A stretch of DNA of 64,000 nucleotides from Candidatus Wallbacteria bacterium (GTDB lineage Bacteria > Muiribacteriota > UBA6191 > JACPRK01). The stretch covers positions 1 to 64,000 of the forward strand of contig JACQZN010000035.1 in NCBI GenBank assembly GCA_016213845.1, in the 5' to 3' direction. Made by a program: the position numbers and the translations under genes. The notes under the pieces were generated by a model, which was not told the origin of the DNA, searched no databases, and was given only the letters and a program-made list of their open reading frames with translations. Of this stretch, positions 33,234-41,326 are shown piece by piece (the first letter of the stretch is position 1; each line of letters starts with the position of its first letter).

Positions 33234-33527
33234 ATGAAGCTGGCGAAGGTGCTGCAGGCGGACAAGGTCTGGCGGATGTCCGTGCAGACGGCGGGAGGGC
33301 CGCTCGTGCTCGACGTGAGGACCGTGACGGAGAAGCACAAGAAGATCAAGGACGGCCGTCTGCGCCGCCAGATGACCGAGAAGAGCCATCTGCCGAACGC
33401 CCGTTTCTTCGAGGCCGATGACGATTCGCGGCTCCTGACGTTCTGGCAGGAAGGCAAAGGGGTCGCCCTGGAGCTGGCCGCCTACGTTCCGTACAGCGCC
33501 GTGCTCGGGTTCGAGCCGCTCGACTGA
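33234..33527 (+). CDS. Small conserved-looking protein of unknown function
   Basis: A 97-residue soluble protein I do not recognise, starting MKLAKVLQADKVWRM. It mixes predicted beta strands with Lys/Arg-rich turns (EKHKKIKDGRLRR) and ends FGFEPLD-like (LGFEPLD). AAAGGAG stands 6-7 bases before the ATG, a strong reason to believe it is translated. It is transcribed away from the two-component pair, about 100 bases from the kinase start, so it may share the control region. Confidence 0.6.
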   Translation: MKLAKVLQADKVWRMSVQTAGGPLVLDVRTVTEKHKKIKDGRLRRQMTEKSHLPNARFFEADDDSRLLTFWQEGKGVALELAAYVPYSAVLGFEPLD

Positions 33528-33600
33528 CGGGAACTTCTCGGCCGTTTCACCAGACTTCAGCCGATTTCAGCTGAAGTAGCGCCACGCGGCGTGCGAGGAT

Positions 33601-35202
33601 TCAGGGCGCCGCGGCGGGTGCAGGCTTGCTGCGCGAGGCCTCGTAGGCTTCCAGAGCCTGCGCCGAGGCGCCGCGGTCGCCGGACTTCAGGGTGTCCATC
33701 AACTTCTGATAGGCCGCCTTGCTGTCCTGGGGCGCGGCCGGGTAACGTCCGCCGGCGCTCCCGCCCTGCGTGTAGTACCTCGGCTCTCTCTCCAGCGACC
33801 GGACCAACTGATGCGTTTCACTGAGAACCTCTCCCACGGCCTGGGCTTCGGCCTGGAGTTTCTCGCGCTCCCTGCGCGAGTACCACGGCGTCGTGTCGAG
33901 CCGGCGGCGTACCTCGCTGTAGAGCCGCTGGTAGGAGGACTGGGTCTGCTGCAGTTGCAGCATCGTGTCTCCCGCTCCCCGGCCGCTCATCACGCTCTGG
34001 CGGATGGCGCCGCCAATCTGCTGCAGCCGCCGCGCTTCCTGCTGGGCCGCCTGGCCCACCCACTGGCGCTCGGAGTCGTAGTAGTCCGTCGACCCGGCCA
34101 GGTACGCGTAGCGCAGCCTCACGTAGCGGTCGAGCGAGGTCCGGTACTGGTCGACCAGATAGGTGACCCCTTGCCCGCCGCCGCCCGCGCCCCCGCCGCC
34201 GCCGGCATTGCCGTAGATCTGGCCGTGGCTGGCCTTGGAGACCGTAGCCCGCACGGCTTGCGCGTCGCCCGGATACGTCCGCATGTAGGCATCGAGCAGG
34301 GCCTGGATGCTGGCCGGCTTGTAGCCGACCATGATGGCGGTCATCTTCTGCATGAAGTTCTGGATGCCGCTGCGAGCCGCCAGCATGTAGAGCACCGTGG
34401 CGACCCAGCCCTCGGTGGCCTGCAGCTCGGAGGCCGATTTCGGCGTTCCGTTGGCGCGGTAGGAGTAGAGGTTGTTCGCCAAGGAGTTGCTGGGATCGTT
34501 GGCGATCGTGAGGCGATTGGTGAAGTAGGCTCCGACGAATTCGGCGTACCCTTCGATGATGGCCAGGCAGCAATCGGTGTGGCTGCCGCCGCTGTGGCTC
34601 TGGTGGAGATAGGGGCTTTCGCAGAGCGCGTCCGTGCCGTAGGTCTTCGACATGATTCCGTGACCGACTTCATGGACCAGCGTCTGCTCCAGCAGAGCGC
34701 TGTTCCCGCCGGTGACCTCGGCAGATCCCAGAGGCAGGACCACTCGGGGACTCTGGACTCGATAGGAGGCGCCGCTGTTCGAATCGCGCAGCGTGAAGCT
34801 GCCTTTCCAGTCGTTGTAGATGCCGCCGCCGCCCTCCTTCACCTCGACGTAAATCGGCTCGGCGTCGAGAAGCGACGTCGCCAGCCGGCGGTCCGATTCG
34901 CTCAGCCCGTAGCGTCCGACCTGTTCCATCGTGGTCTGGTTGCGAACCTGCTGCGCGTAGCGGTAGTAGCTGGCGGTCTTTTCCATGGCGGCGCTGGAGG
35001 TCGCCAGCTGGAAGACGCGCTGCGCACCGTAGTCGTTGCTGGTGGCCACGCGGAACGCCGGCGAGCCGTCCCGGTTGGTGCCGACCCGGACCAGGAAGAC
35101 GACGTCCCGATTCTGGAGCAGGTAGGCCTGCGCATCCGCGGCCAGTGCACACGCCAGGAGGAAGGTGGCAAGGATCGGGAAGAGCGTTCGCTTAGCGGTC
35201 AT
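33601..35202 (-). CDS. Exported zinc metalloprotease-like protein (HEVGH)
   Basis: A 533-residue secreted protein. The signal peptide (MTAKRTLFPILATFLLACALAADAQA) is clear. Around residue 174 is LVHEVGHGIMSKTYG, a HExxH zinc site, and about 40 residues later EGYAEFVGAYF, which offers the third ligand Glu in gluzincin style. No named peptidase family is obvious to me. After a Gly-rich spacer (AGGGGGAGGGGQG) the C-terminal third is Gln/Arg-rich and helical, perhaps a coiled coil. ATG 35202 is fixed by the signal peptide. Substrate unknown. It stands alone between two plus-strand gene groups. Confidence 0.65.
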   Translation of the reverse strand: MTAKRTLFPILATFLLACALAADAQAYLLQNRDVVFLVRVGTNRDGSPAFRVATSNDYGAQRVFQLATSSAAMEKTASYYRYAQQVRNQTTMEQVGRYGLSESDRRLATSLLDAEPIYVEVKEGGGGIYNDWKGSFTLRDSNSGASYRVQSPRVVLPLGSAEVTGGNSALLEQTLVHEVGHGIMSKTYGTDALCESPYLHQSHSGGSHTDCCLAIIEGYAEFVGAYFTNRLTIANDPSNSLANNLYSYRANGTPKSASELQATEGWVATVLYMLAARSGIQNFMQKMTAIMVGYKPASIQALLDAYMRTYPGDAQAVRATVSKASHGQIYGNAGGGGGAGGGGQGVTYLVDQYRTSLDRYVRLRYAYLAGSTDYYDSERQWVGQAAQQEARRLQQIGGAIRQSVMSGRGAGDTMLQLQQTQSSYQRLYSEVRRRLDTTPWYSRREREKLQAEAQAVGEVLSETHQLVRSLEREPRYYTQGGSAGGRYPAAPQDSKAAYQKLMDTLKSGDRGASAQALEAYEASRSKPAPAAAP

Positions 35203-35381
35203 GGAAAACCTCGGTTGCGTGAGCATGCGCAGGAAGTATGGGCCGAACCGGCGTCGCCCGCAATCCCTACTACGAGCCGACCCCCCGGAAGGATGCGTTG
35301 GCAAGGTCAAATCGCGCAAGGGGCTTGTCCCGACCAGCGAGCGGGCGGACAATGGCAGCCGCGGGCATCGGGCAGCATGAC

Positions 35382-35963
35382 ATGAGCGTCTTCACACTGG
35401 AGGAGCAGCGGGTGCTGCTGTTGGCACTGGGCCTGGTCCTGGCGATCAGCGGCGCGCAGGTTTTTTCGAAGGGGGGCCGGGCCGCCGCGCCCACGGTCCG
35501 GCCCGGGCCCTCCGTGCCGCCGTCAGCGCCGCCGGAACCCCAGGAGCGGCCCGACCCCAACAGCGCCCCGGAGGACGTGCTGGCGCGGGTGCCGGGCATG
35601 ACCGCGTCGTTGAGGAGCGCCATCGTCAAGTACCGGCCTGACCGCATCGTGCTCTCGGCCGGAGATCTCGCGCTGCTGCCCGGCGTGAGGAAGGCCGACG
35701 TCGATGCCGTGGCCGGCCACCTCACGTTCCCGGGAGAGGATGCGCTGGCCCGCAAGCTGGCAGGCGTCCGGTTCGACATCAACGAGGCCGCCGAAGAGGA
35801 CTTGAGGCGGGTTCCGGGCATCGGGCCCGCCACTGCGCGCGCAATCGTGGACCGCCGGACCCAGCGCAGGTTCACCGACGTGGAAGAGCTGCTGGCGCTT
35901 CCCGGAATCGGGCCGAAGAAGCTGGAGCGCCTGCAGCCGCACTTACGGGTGGGTGGCCGCTGA
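35382..35963 (+). CDS. comEA: ComEA-like helix-hairpin-helix DNA-binding protein
   Basis: A 193-residue membrane-anchored protein. One N-terminal helix (QRVLLLALGLVLAISGAQVF) is followed by a Pro-rich spacer and two HhH regions: DPNSAPEDVLARVPGMTASLRSAIVKY and FDINEAAEEDLRRVPGIGPATARAIVDRR with LLALPGIGPKKLERLQPHL. ComEA binds incoming double-stranded DNA in the periplasm during natural transformation. ATG 35382 gives a compact N-terminus. The stop overlaps the next ATG by one base (TGATG), linking it to the comEC-like gene. Confidence 0.85.
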   Translation: MSVFTLEEQRVLLLALGLVLAISGAQVFSKGGRAAAPTVRPGPSVPPSAPPEPQERPDPNSAPEDVLARVPGMTASLRSAIVKYRPDRIVLSAGDLALLPGVRKADVDAVAGHLTFPGEDALARKLAGVRFDINEAAEEDLRRVPGIGPATARAIVDRRTQRRFTDVEELLALPGIGPKKLERLQPHLRVGGR

Positions 35964-38179
35964 TGCACCACGCGCTGGTGGCTGTGGCGGTCGTGGCCGT
36001 CATCGGAGTTTCGCTCGACGGCGCCGTGCACGCTTCGCTCGCAGGCATCTGGTGGGCCTTCGCTGTCGTGCTGATCGCCGCCGCGGCCGCCCACCTGCTG
36101 AAGCGTGAACGGTCCGCGACCGCGCTTCTCCTGCTCGCCACGGGTCTGGCGGGGCTCCTGCGGTCCGAGCTCTCCGATCCGCTGCTGGACAGCCGTCACT
36201 TCCTGCTCGCCGGCCCTGCCGCCCGGCCGCCCCTGAAGCTCTCCGTCGTCGACGATCCCGAGACCAACCCTCACATGGCTCGATTTCTGGCGCGGGCCAA
36301 GACAGACGGGGCGGGGAGGCCCCTCGCAGGGCTCCTCCAGGTGACGCTCCTGGCTCCCGGTCCGTTTCGCCCGGCCTACGGCGATATCCTCTCGGTCAGG
36401 GAGCCGATCGTGGCCATCGAGTCGCCCCCGCTGGCGGACCCTGCTTCGCGCATCCGGGTCATGCTCGCCCAGGGGGTGCTCGGCCGGCTGGAGTTGGAGC
36501 CGGACGCCTACAAAGTGGAGGAACGCAACGCGGGAAACCCGATTGTGGGCGTGGCCTATGGTTTCCGTCACCACTTTGCGGAGCTGCTCACCGCCACCCA
36601 CGAGGCGCGCACGGCGGCCTTTCTGCGCAGCGTGCTCCTGGGCGAGAGCCAGACGATCTCCCCCTCGACGCTCGCCGACTTCAGGACGACTGGGACGATT
36701 CACATCCTCTCCCAGTCCGGCCAGCACGTGGGCATCCTCTGCCTGGTTTGCGTGTTCGTCTTCCGGCTGCTGCCCCTGGGGAGGCGGTGGGGCAGCGGGA
36801 TGACGCTGGGGGTCCTCTTCTTCTACGCGCTCATGACCGGCGGTCGGCCGGCTGTGCTGCGAGCCGCGATCATGGCCGCCTGCCTGGTGGTCGGACAGCT
36901 CTCCGGGAAGAAGTCGTCGCCCTTCAACGCCATCGCGCTCGCCGCACTGATCCTCCTGGCTGCCAATCCCGCTGACCTCTACTCGGCGGGTTTCCAGCTC
37001 TCCTTCGCCGCGACCCTGGGAATCCTCATCCTGACGCCGTGGCTGATGCAGCTACTGGAGGGGCTTCCGACCTACGGCAACAGCGTCATCTCCGCGTCGA
37101 CGGCGGCGTACCTGGGGACGCTGCCGTTGATGGCCTACCACTTCGGCTCGGTCTCACTCATCGCGCCGCTGGCCAACCTGTTCGTGTTGCCGCTGATCTC
37201 CATCATCATGCCGACGGCGCTCTTCGGACTCTTGCTCGGCGCCCTGAATCCGCAGCTGGCCTATGTTTTCGCCGCCGCCAATTACGGATTCGTGAAGGTC
37301 CTGCTCTGGGGAGTGGGCGCGATGGCGCAGGTGCCCCATGCGGAGCTCGACGTGCCGGCGCCCTGGCCGTCGACGATCTTCGTTTACTTCCTGGTGCTGG
37401 TGGTCGTCGCGGACTTTCAGAACATTCGGCGGCTGGTCCGGCGGAGGCGCCCCAAGGGGGAACTGGCGGCCGCGAGTCTGGATTGGAGTTGGATTCTGGC
37501 CAACCGGCCGATGGACCCGCTGATGGGACGCATCGAGGGGCTTCTGGATCAGCAGCTCACGCAGCCGCCGGGTGCCGAGCAGGTCGAGACGGTGCGCGGC
37601 CAGCTGGGAGAAGAGCTGGTGTCGAAGCTCGACAGCGTGACCGTGCGCTACCTGGCGTTCTCGGCCTCACAGCTGCACGACCCGTCGATCGCCGACGAGT
37701 CCGCGGGTACGATCGCGGTGGCTGCGTGCCTGATGGCGCTGGAGCGCGAGCTCGACGCGCGTGTCTTCCGCTTCCTGCGAGTGCCGGACGAGGTTGCGCG
37801 CTCCGAGGTGGCCCGCACGTACCGCCGTGGACACATCGGCCGCTCGCCCAGGCCGCCGCACGACGTGCTGACACTGCCTCTGCAGAGCGAGATCCTCTGG
37901 TACCACCTGCTGCCGACCGACGGGAGCCAGCGAAGTCATCAGGCGGCGCTGGCCGCGCAGCTCAAGGAGCGGCTCTCGAAGCCGTCGCTTTACCTGGAGC
38001 CGCCGCGGTTGCCATTGCACCTGGATCGGATGCTGAAAAAGTACTACCAGCCGCTCTGCGAGGGCGAGCGGATCTCCCGGGCGCGGGCGGAAGCCGCGGT
38101 CCGCGAAATCCTGGGCGAGCCGAGCCACGCAGTGCTGCGAGAGCTGGTGTCGGCGGGGAGCCTGGCGCCGGCCGAGTGA
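35963..38179 (+). CDS. comEC: ComEC/Rec2-family DNA channel protein lacking the metallo-beta-lactamase domain
   Basis: A 738-residue polytopic protein. After three N-terminal membrane helices and an OB-like soluble part, the competence domain starts with LLGESQTISPSTLADFRTTGTIHILSQSGQHVGIL, the family hallmark, and continues as about eight helices to residue 490 (FVYFLVLVVVADF). ComEC forms the inner-membrane channel for transforming DNA. Instead of the usual C-terminal metallo-beta-lactamase-like nuclease domain, residues about 500-738 are soluble and helical (VETVRGQLGEELVSKL, ACLMALERELDARVF, ILGEPSHAVLRELV), with no HxHxDH motif. I cannot name that domain. Confidence 0.8.
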   Translation: MHHALVAVAVVAVIGVSLDGAVHASLAGIWWAFAVVLIAAAAAHLLKRERSATALLLLATGLAGLLRSELSDPLLDSRHFLLAGPAARPPLKLSVVDDPETNPHMARFLARAKTDGAGRPLAGLLQVTLLAPGPFRPAYGDILSVREPIVAIESPPLADPASRIRVMLAQGVLGRLELEPDAYKVEERNAGNPIVGVAYGFRHHFAELLTATHEARTAAFLRSVLLGESQTISPSTLADFRTTGTIHILSQSGQHVGILCLVCVFVFRLLPLGRRWGSGMTLGVLFFYALMTGGRPAVLRAAIMAACLVVGQLSGKKSSPFNAIALAALILLAANPADLYSAGFQLSFAATLGILILTPWLMQLLEGLPTYGNSVISASTAAYLGTLPLMAYHFGSVSLIAPLANLFVLPLISIIMPTALFGLLLGALNPQLAYVFAAANYGFVKVLLWGVGAMAQVPHAELDVPAPWPSTIFVYFLVLVVVADFQNIRRLVRRRRPKGELAAASLDWSWILANRPMDPLMGRIEGLLDQQLTQPPGAEQVETVRGQLGEELVSKLDSVTVRYLAFSASQLHDPSIADESAGTIAVAACLMALERELDARVFRFLRVPDEVARSEVARTYRRGHIGRSPRPPHDVLTLPLQSEILWYHLLPTDGSQRSHQAALAAQLKERLSKPSLYLEPPRLPLHLDRMLKKYYQPLCEGERISRARAEAAVREILGEPSHAVLRELVSAGSLAPAE

Positions 38180-38191
38180 GGCGGCGAGGAC

Positions 38192-38974
38192 TCAAGTCTG
38201 CGGGAGCTCGAGCTCCACGCGCATCGATCGGACGAAGGTCGGGTCGAGGCCGTTCTTGACCGCGATCATCTCGGCCAGGATCGATACCGCAATCTCGGAA
38301 GCGCCGGTGGCGCCCAGCGCAAGGCCGATCGGCGCGTGCACGCGCGCCAGCGCCTCGCGCGTGACGCCGTCCTCCAGAAGGTGCTTGTGCGTCAGGAGGA
38401 CCTTCCGGCGGCTGCCGATCATCCCGATGTATCTCGCCGAGGTGCCCAGAGCAGCCTGCAGGCAGAGCCGATCGGCGCGATGGCCGCGGGTGACGATCAC
38501 GATGAAGTCTCGAGGGCCGATGCGGACCTGATCGAACGTCTCCGCGAAATCGCAGCAGACGGGTCGAGCTGCGGGGAACCGGGTTTCGTTGGCGTACGCG
38601 GGCCGGTCGTCCACCACGGTGAGGTCGAAAATCGGCAGCGGCGCAGCCAGGTCGTAGAGCGCTTTGCCGACGTGGCCTCCCCCCAGGATTGCCAGCACGG
38701 GGCGGGGGTTGTAAGGCTCGAAGTAGGCTTCGAGCCCTGGCAGAATCTCCTCGGCCGCAACACGTGTGAGTGAGCGGTTGGTTGCGAGCGCCTCGAGGGC
38801 TCCCGCCTGGAGCCAGCCCGCCGCCGGACCTTGCGGCAGTTGGCCCGCGACGACTTCGCTTTCGCTCAGCACCAGCCGGGTGCCTGCGAGCGGGCCCGGG
38901 CCGATGATGAGGATGAGGCAGACGGGCCGCCGGGACCGGATGGCGTCGAGCAGTTGCGTGAAGATTCCGGTCAT
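38192..38974 (-). CDS. XdhC/CoxI-family molybdoenzyme maturation protein
   Basis: A 260-residue protein. XdhC-type proteins bind molybdenum cofactor, promote its sulfuration and insert it into xanthine dehydrogenase-like enzymes. The C-terminal Rossmann domain begins PVLAILGGGHVGKALYDLA, continues VVDDRPAYANETRFP and DFIVIVTRGHRADRLCLQAAL, then YIGMIGSRRKV and HAPIGLALGATGASEIAVSILAEMIA, all family hallmarks. No molybdoenzyme subunit is in this window. The nearby SsnA-like gene (41327) also belongs with purine hydroxylase clusters. Confidence 0.85.
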   Translation of the reverse strand: MTGIFTQLLDAIRSRRPVCLILIIGPGPLAGTRLVLSESEVVAGQLPQGPAAGWLQAGALEALATNRSLTRVAAEEILPGLEAYFEPYNPRPVLAILGGGHVGKALYDLAAPLPIFDLTVVDDRPAYANETRFPAARPVCCDFAETFDQVRIGPRDFIVIVTRGHRADRLCLQAALGTSARYIGMIGSRRKVLLTHKHLLEDGVTREALARVHAPIGLALGATGASEIAVSILAEMIAVKNGLDPTFVRSMRVELELPQT

Positions 38975-38997
38975 GGCCGAGGGTCGGGGTTCCAGGC

Positions 38998-40233
38998 TCA
39001 GGCGTTCGCGCCGACGAGCTTTTCAACCGCAGCCATGGAGGGCTCTACGCGGAGCGGCTCGCCGACGGCCTTGAAGGCGCTTTCGATGTCCTTGAGGCCG
39101 TTGCCGGTGACGAGGACGACCGCGCGCTCGCCGGAAGGCAGGTCTCCGGATGCCAGGTCCTTGAGGAACCCGGCGAAGGCTGTGACACCGGCCGGTTCGC
39201 CGAAAACTCCGGCCGAGCCGGCCAGGCGTCTCATGGCGCCGAGGATCTCCGCATCGCTGACCGTGACGGCGCGTCCGTTGCTTTCGCGCAGGGCGCGGAG
39301 GGCCTTGAGGCCGTTACGCGGAATGCCGCAGGCGATCGAGTCGGCGATGGTCTGGGGCTCGACGGGCTCGATCGGCCGGTTCTGCCGGAAGGCGGTGGCG
39401 ACGGGCGAGGCGCCCTCGGCCTGTACGGCGACCAGCCGCGGGATGCGGTCGAGCCAGCCGACCGCCTTCAAATCGTAGAAGGCCTTGTAGACGCCGCTGA
39501 TGATGCAGCCGTCGCCGACGCTGACGTAGACGCGGTCGGGCGTCTGCCAGCCGAGTTGCTCGGCGATCTCGAAGCCGACGGTCTTCTTGCCCTCGACCAG
39601 GTAGGGGTTGTAGCCGCAGTTGCGGTTGTACCAGCCGAAGCGGCGGGAGGCTTCGACGGAGAGGTCGAAGCACTGCTCGTAAGTGCCTTCGACCTGGAAG
39701 ACCTTGGCGCCGAAGACGAGGAGCTGCGCCACCTTGGGACGAGGCGCGCGCTTGGGGACGAAGATGGTGCAGGGGATGCCGGCCGCCGCAGTGAGGCCGG
39801 CGAGTGAACAGGCGGCGTTGCCCGTTGAGGCCGCAGTGATGATGCGGGCGCCTGCTGCGACGGCACGCGCGATGCCGACCGTGCTGGCGCGATCTTTCAA
39901 GCTTGCGGTCGGATTACGGCCGTCGTCTTTGACGTAGAGACCGGGGAAGTCGAGCTCGCGGCAGAGTCGAGCGGGGTGGTAGAGCGGGGTGGCGCCGACC
40001 TCCAGGCAAGGCTCTGGCGCGTCGGGCGCCACGGGCAGGAAGGGGAGGTAGCGCCAGACGCCGGAGCCTGCGAGGCGATCGCGGGCGACGCGGGCGCGCA
40101 GGAGCCGGTAATCGTAGAGCACGTCCAGGATTCCGGGTGTGCCGCAGGAGTCGCAGGTGTAGTCGGAGTGCGAAGGAGGGAGCTCCTTTCCGCACTTCAT
40201 GCATTTCAGGCCGATCACGTGGTCTAAGGTCAT
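38998..40233 (-). CDS. Threonine synthase-like PLP enzyme
   Basis: A 411-residue fold-type II PLP enzyme. The N-terminus has a zinc-ribbon (CMKCGKELPP, then CDSCGTPG), typical of one threonine synthase group. The PLP lysine lies in KDDGRNPTASLKDRAS, with TAASTGNAACSLAGLTAA binding the phosphate and VSVGDGCIISGVYKAF further on. Threonine synthase turns O-phosphohomoserine into threonine; no thrA or thrB is near, and related enzymes exist, so the substrate is inferred. I choose ATG 40233, which puts the zinc ribbon at the N-terminus. The start faces the divergent epimerase gene, 65 bases away. Confidence 0.8.
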   Translation of the reverse strand: MTLDHVIGLKCMKCGKELPPSHSDYTCDSCGTPGILDVLYDYRLLRARVARDRLAGSGVWRYLPFLPVAPDAPEPCLEVGATPLYHPARLCRELDFPGLYVKDDGRNPTASLKDRASTVGIARAVAAGARIITAASTGNAACSLAGLTAAAGIPCTIFVPKRAPRPKVAQLLVFGAKVFQVEGTYEQCFDLSVEASRRFGWYNRNCGYNPYLVEGKKTVGFEIAEQLGWQTPDRVYVSVGDGCIISGVYKAFYDLKAVGWLDRIPRLVAVQAEGASPVATAFRQNRPIEPVEPQTIADSIACGIPRNGLKALRALRESNGRAVTVSDAEILGAMRRLAGSAGVFGEPAGVTAFAGFLKDLASGDLPSGERAVVLVTGNGLKDIESAFKAVGEPLRVEPSMAAVEKLVGANA

Positions 40234-40298
40234 GGCGAGCACAGGATATCCGCGCGGGGTGGACTCTGGCCAGAGTGCTGGGGTATTCTCGGGCTGCA

Positions 40299-41324
40299 AT
40301 GGCCAGAGCGCTGATCACCGGAGGGGCGGGATTCGTCGGCAGCAATCTCGCGCGGTCTCTGCTGGAACGGGGGGAGCGGGTCGTCGTGCTCGACAACCTG
40401 TCACGGGCCGGTGTCCGCGGCAATCTGGAGTGGCTCCGGGCCGGGCCTGGGGCAGACCGGCTCGAGGCGATCGAGGCCGACGTGCGCGACGCGGCCGCCG
40501 TGAGGCGCGCGGTCGAGGGTGTCGACTGCGTCTACCACCTGGCGGCGCAGGTGGCCGTGACCAGTAGCGTGTCGGACCCGAGGACGGACTTCGAGGTGAA
40601 CGGTCTGGGGACACTGAACGTTCTGGAGGCCGTGAGGGCGATGCCGCGGCCGGCGGCGGTGCTCTACACGTCGACGAACAAGGTGTACGGCGCGTTGCAC
40701 GACGTTCGGCTGCGCGAGGGGCGGATGCGGTGGCGGTTTGCCTCTCGGCGTCGGGGCATCGGGGAGGAGCAGCCGCTCGACTTTCACTCGCCCTACGGCT
40801 GCAGCAAGGGGACTGCGGACCAGTACGTTCACGACTACGCGCGCATCTATGGCTTGCGGACGATGGTGTTCCGGATGTCGTGCATCTACGGTCCGAGGCA
40901 GTTCGGCACGGAGGACCAGGGGTGGGTGGCGCACTTCATGTTGCGCACGGCCTGCGAGGAGCCGGTGACGATCTACGGCGACGGCAAGCAGGTGAGGGAT
41001 CTCCTGTTCGTCGACGACCTGGTGCGGGCGTTTCACCTGGGAAGCGCCGCGCTGGAGCGGGGCGAGAGCGGCATCTACAACATCGGCGGCGGCGCGGCGC
41101 ACACGCTGTCGCTGGCGGAGCTGCTGTCCGCCCTGGCCCGGCTCTACGGACGAGGGCCGCAGGTGGAGTACGCGGCGTCGCGGCCTGGCGACCAGCCGGT
41201 CTACGTCAGCGACATCACGCTGGCCCGCATCCGCCTGGGTTGGGAGCCGCGAATCCCCGTCAAGGCGGGACTGGCGCGCCTCAAGGAGTGGATGGAGGAA
41301 GCGAGGCGTTTGCTGGGGCGGTAG
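40299..41324 (+). CDS. NAD-dependent sugar epimerase, CDP-paratose 2-epimerase-like
   Basis: An extended short-chain dehydrogenase/reductase of 341 residues. GGAGFVGSNLA binds NAD; YGCSKGTADQY supplies the catalytic Tyr and Lys; VLYTSTNKVYG supplies the Ser/Thr. DNLSRAGVRGNLEWL and VYHLAAQVAVTSSVSDPRTDF are the wording of CDP-paratose 2-epimerases (RfbE/TyvE), which make CDP-tyvelose for surface polysaccharide. No other CDP-sugar genes are near, so a related nucleotide-sugar substrate is possible. The ATG at 40299 is the natural Rossmann start. Confidence 0.82.
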   Translation: MARALITGGAGFVGSNLARSLLERGERVVVLDNLSRAGVRGNLEWLRAGPGADRLEAIEADVRDAAAVRRAVEGVDCVYHLAAQVAVTSSVSDPRTDFEVNGLGTLNVLEAVRAMPRPAAVLYTSTNKVYGALHDVRLREGRMRWRFASRRRGIGEEQPLDFHSPYGCSKGTADQYVHDYARIYGLRTMVFRMSCIYGPRQFGTEDQGWVAHFMLRTACEEPVTIYGDGKQVRDLLFVDDLVRAFHLGSAALERGESGIYNIGGGAAHTLSLAELLSALARLYGRGPQVEYAASRPGDQPVYVSDITLARIRLGWEPRIPVKAGLARLKEWMEEARRLLGR

Positions 41325-41326
41325 GG

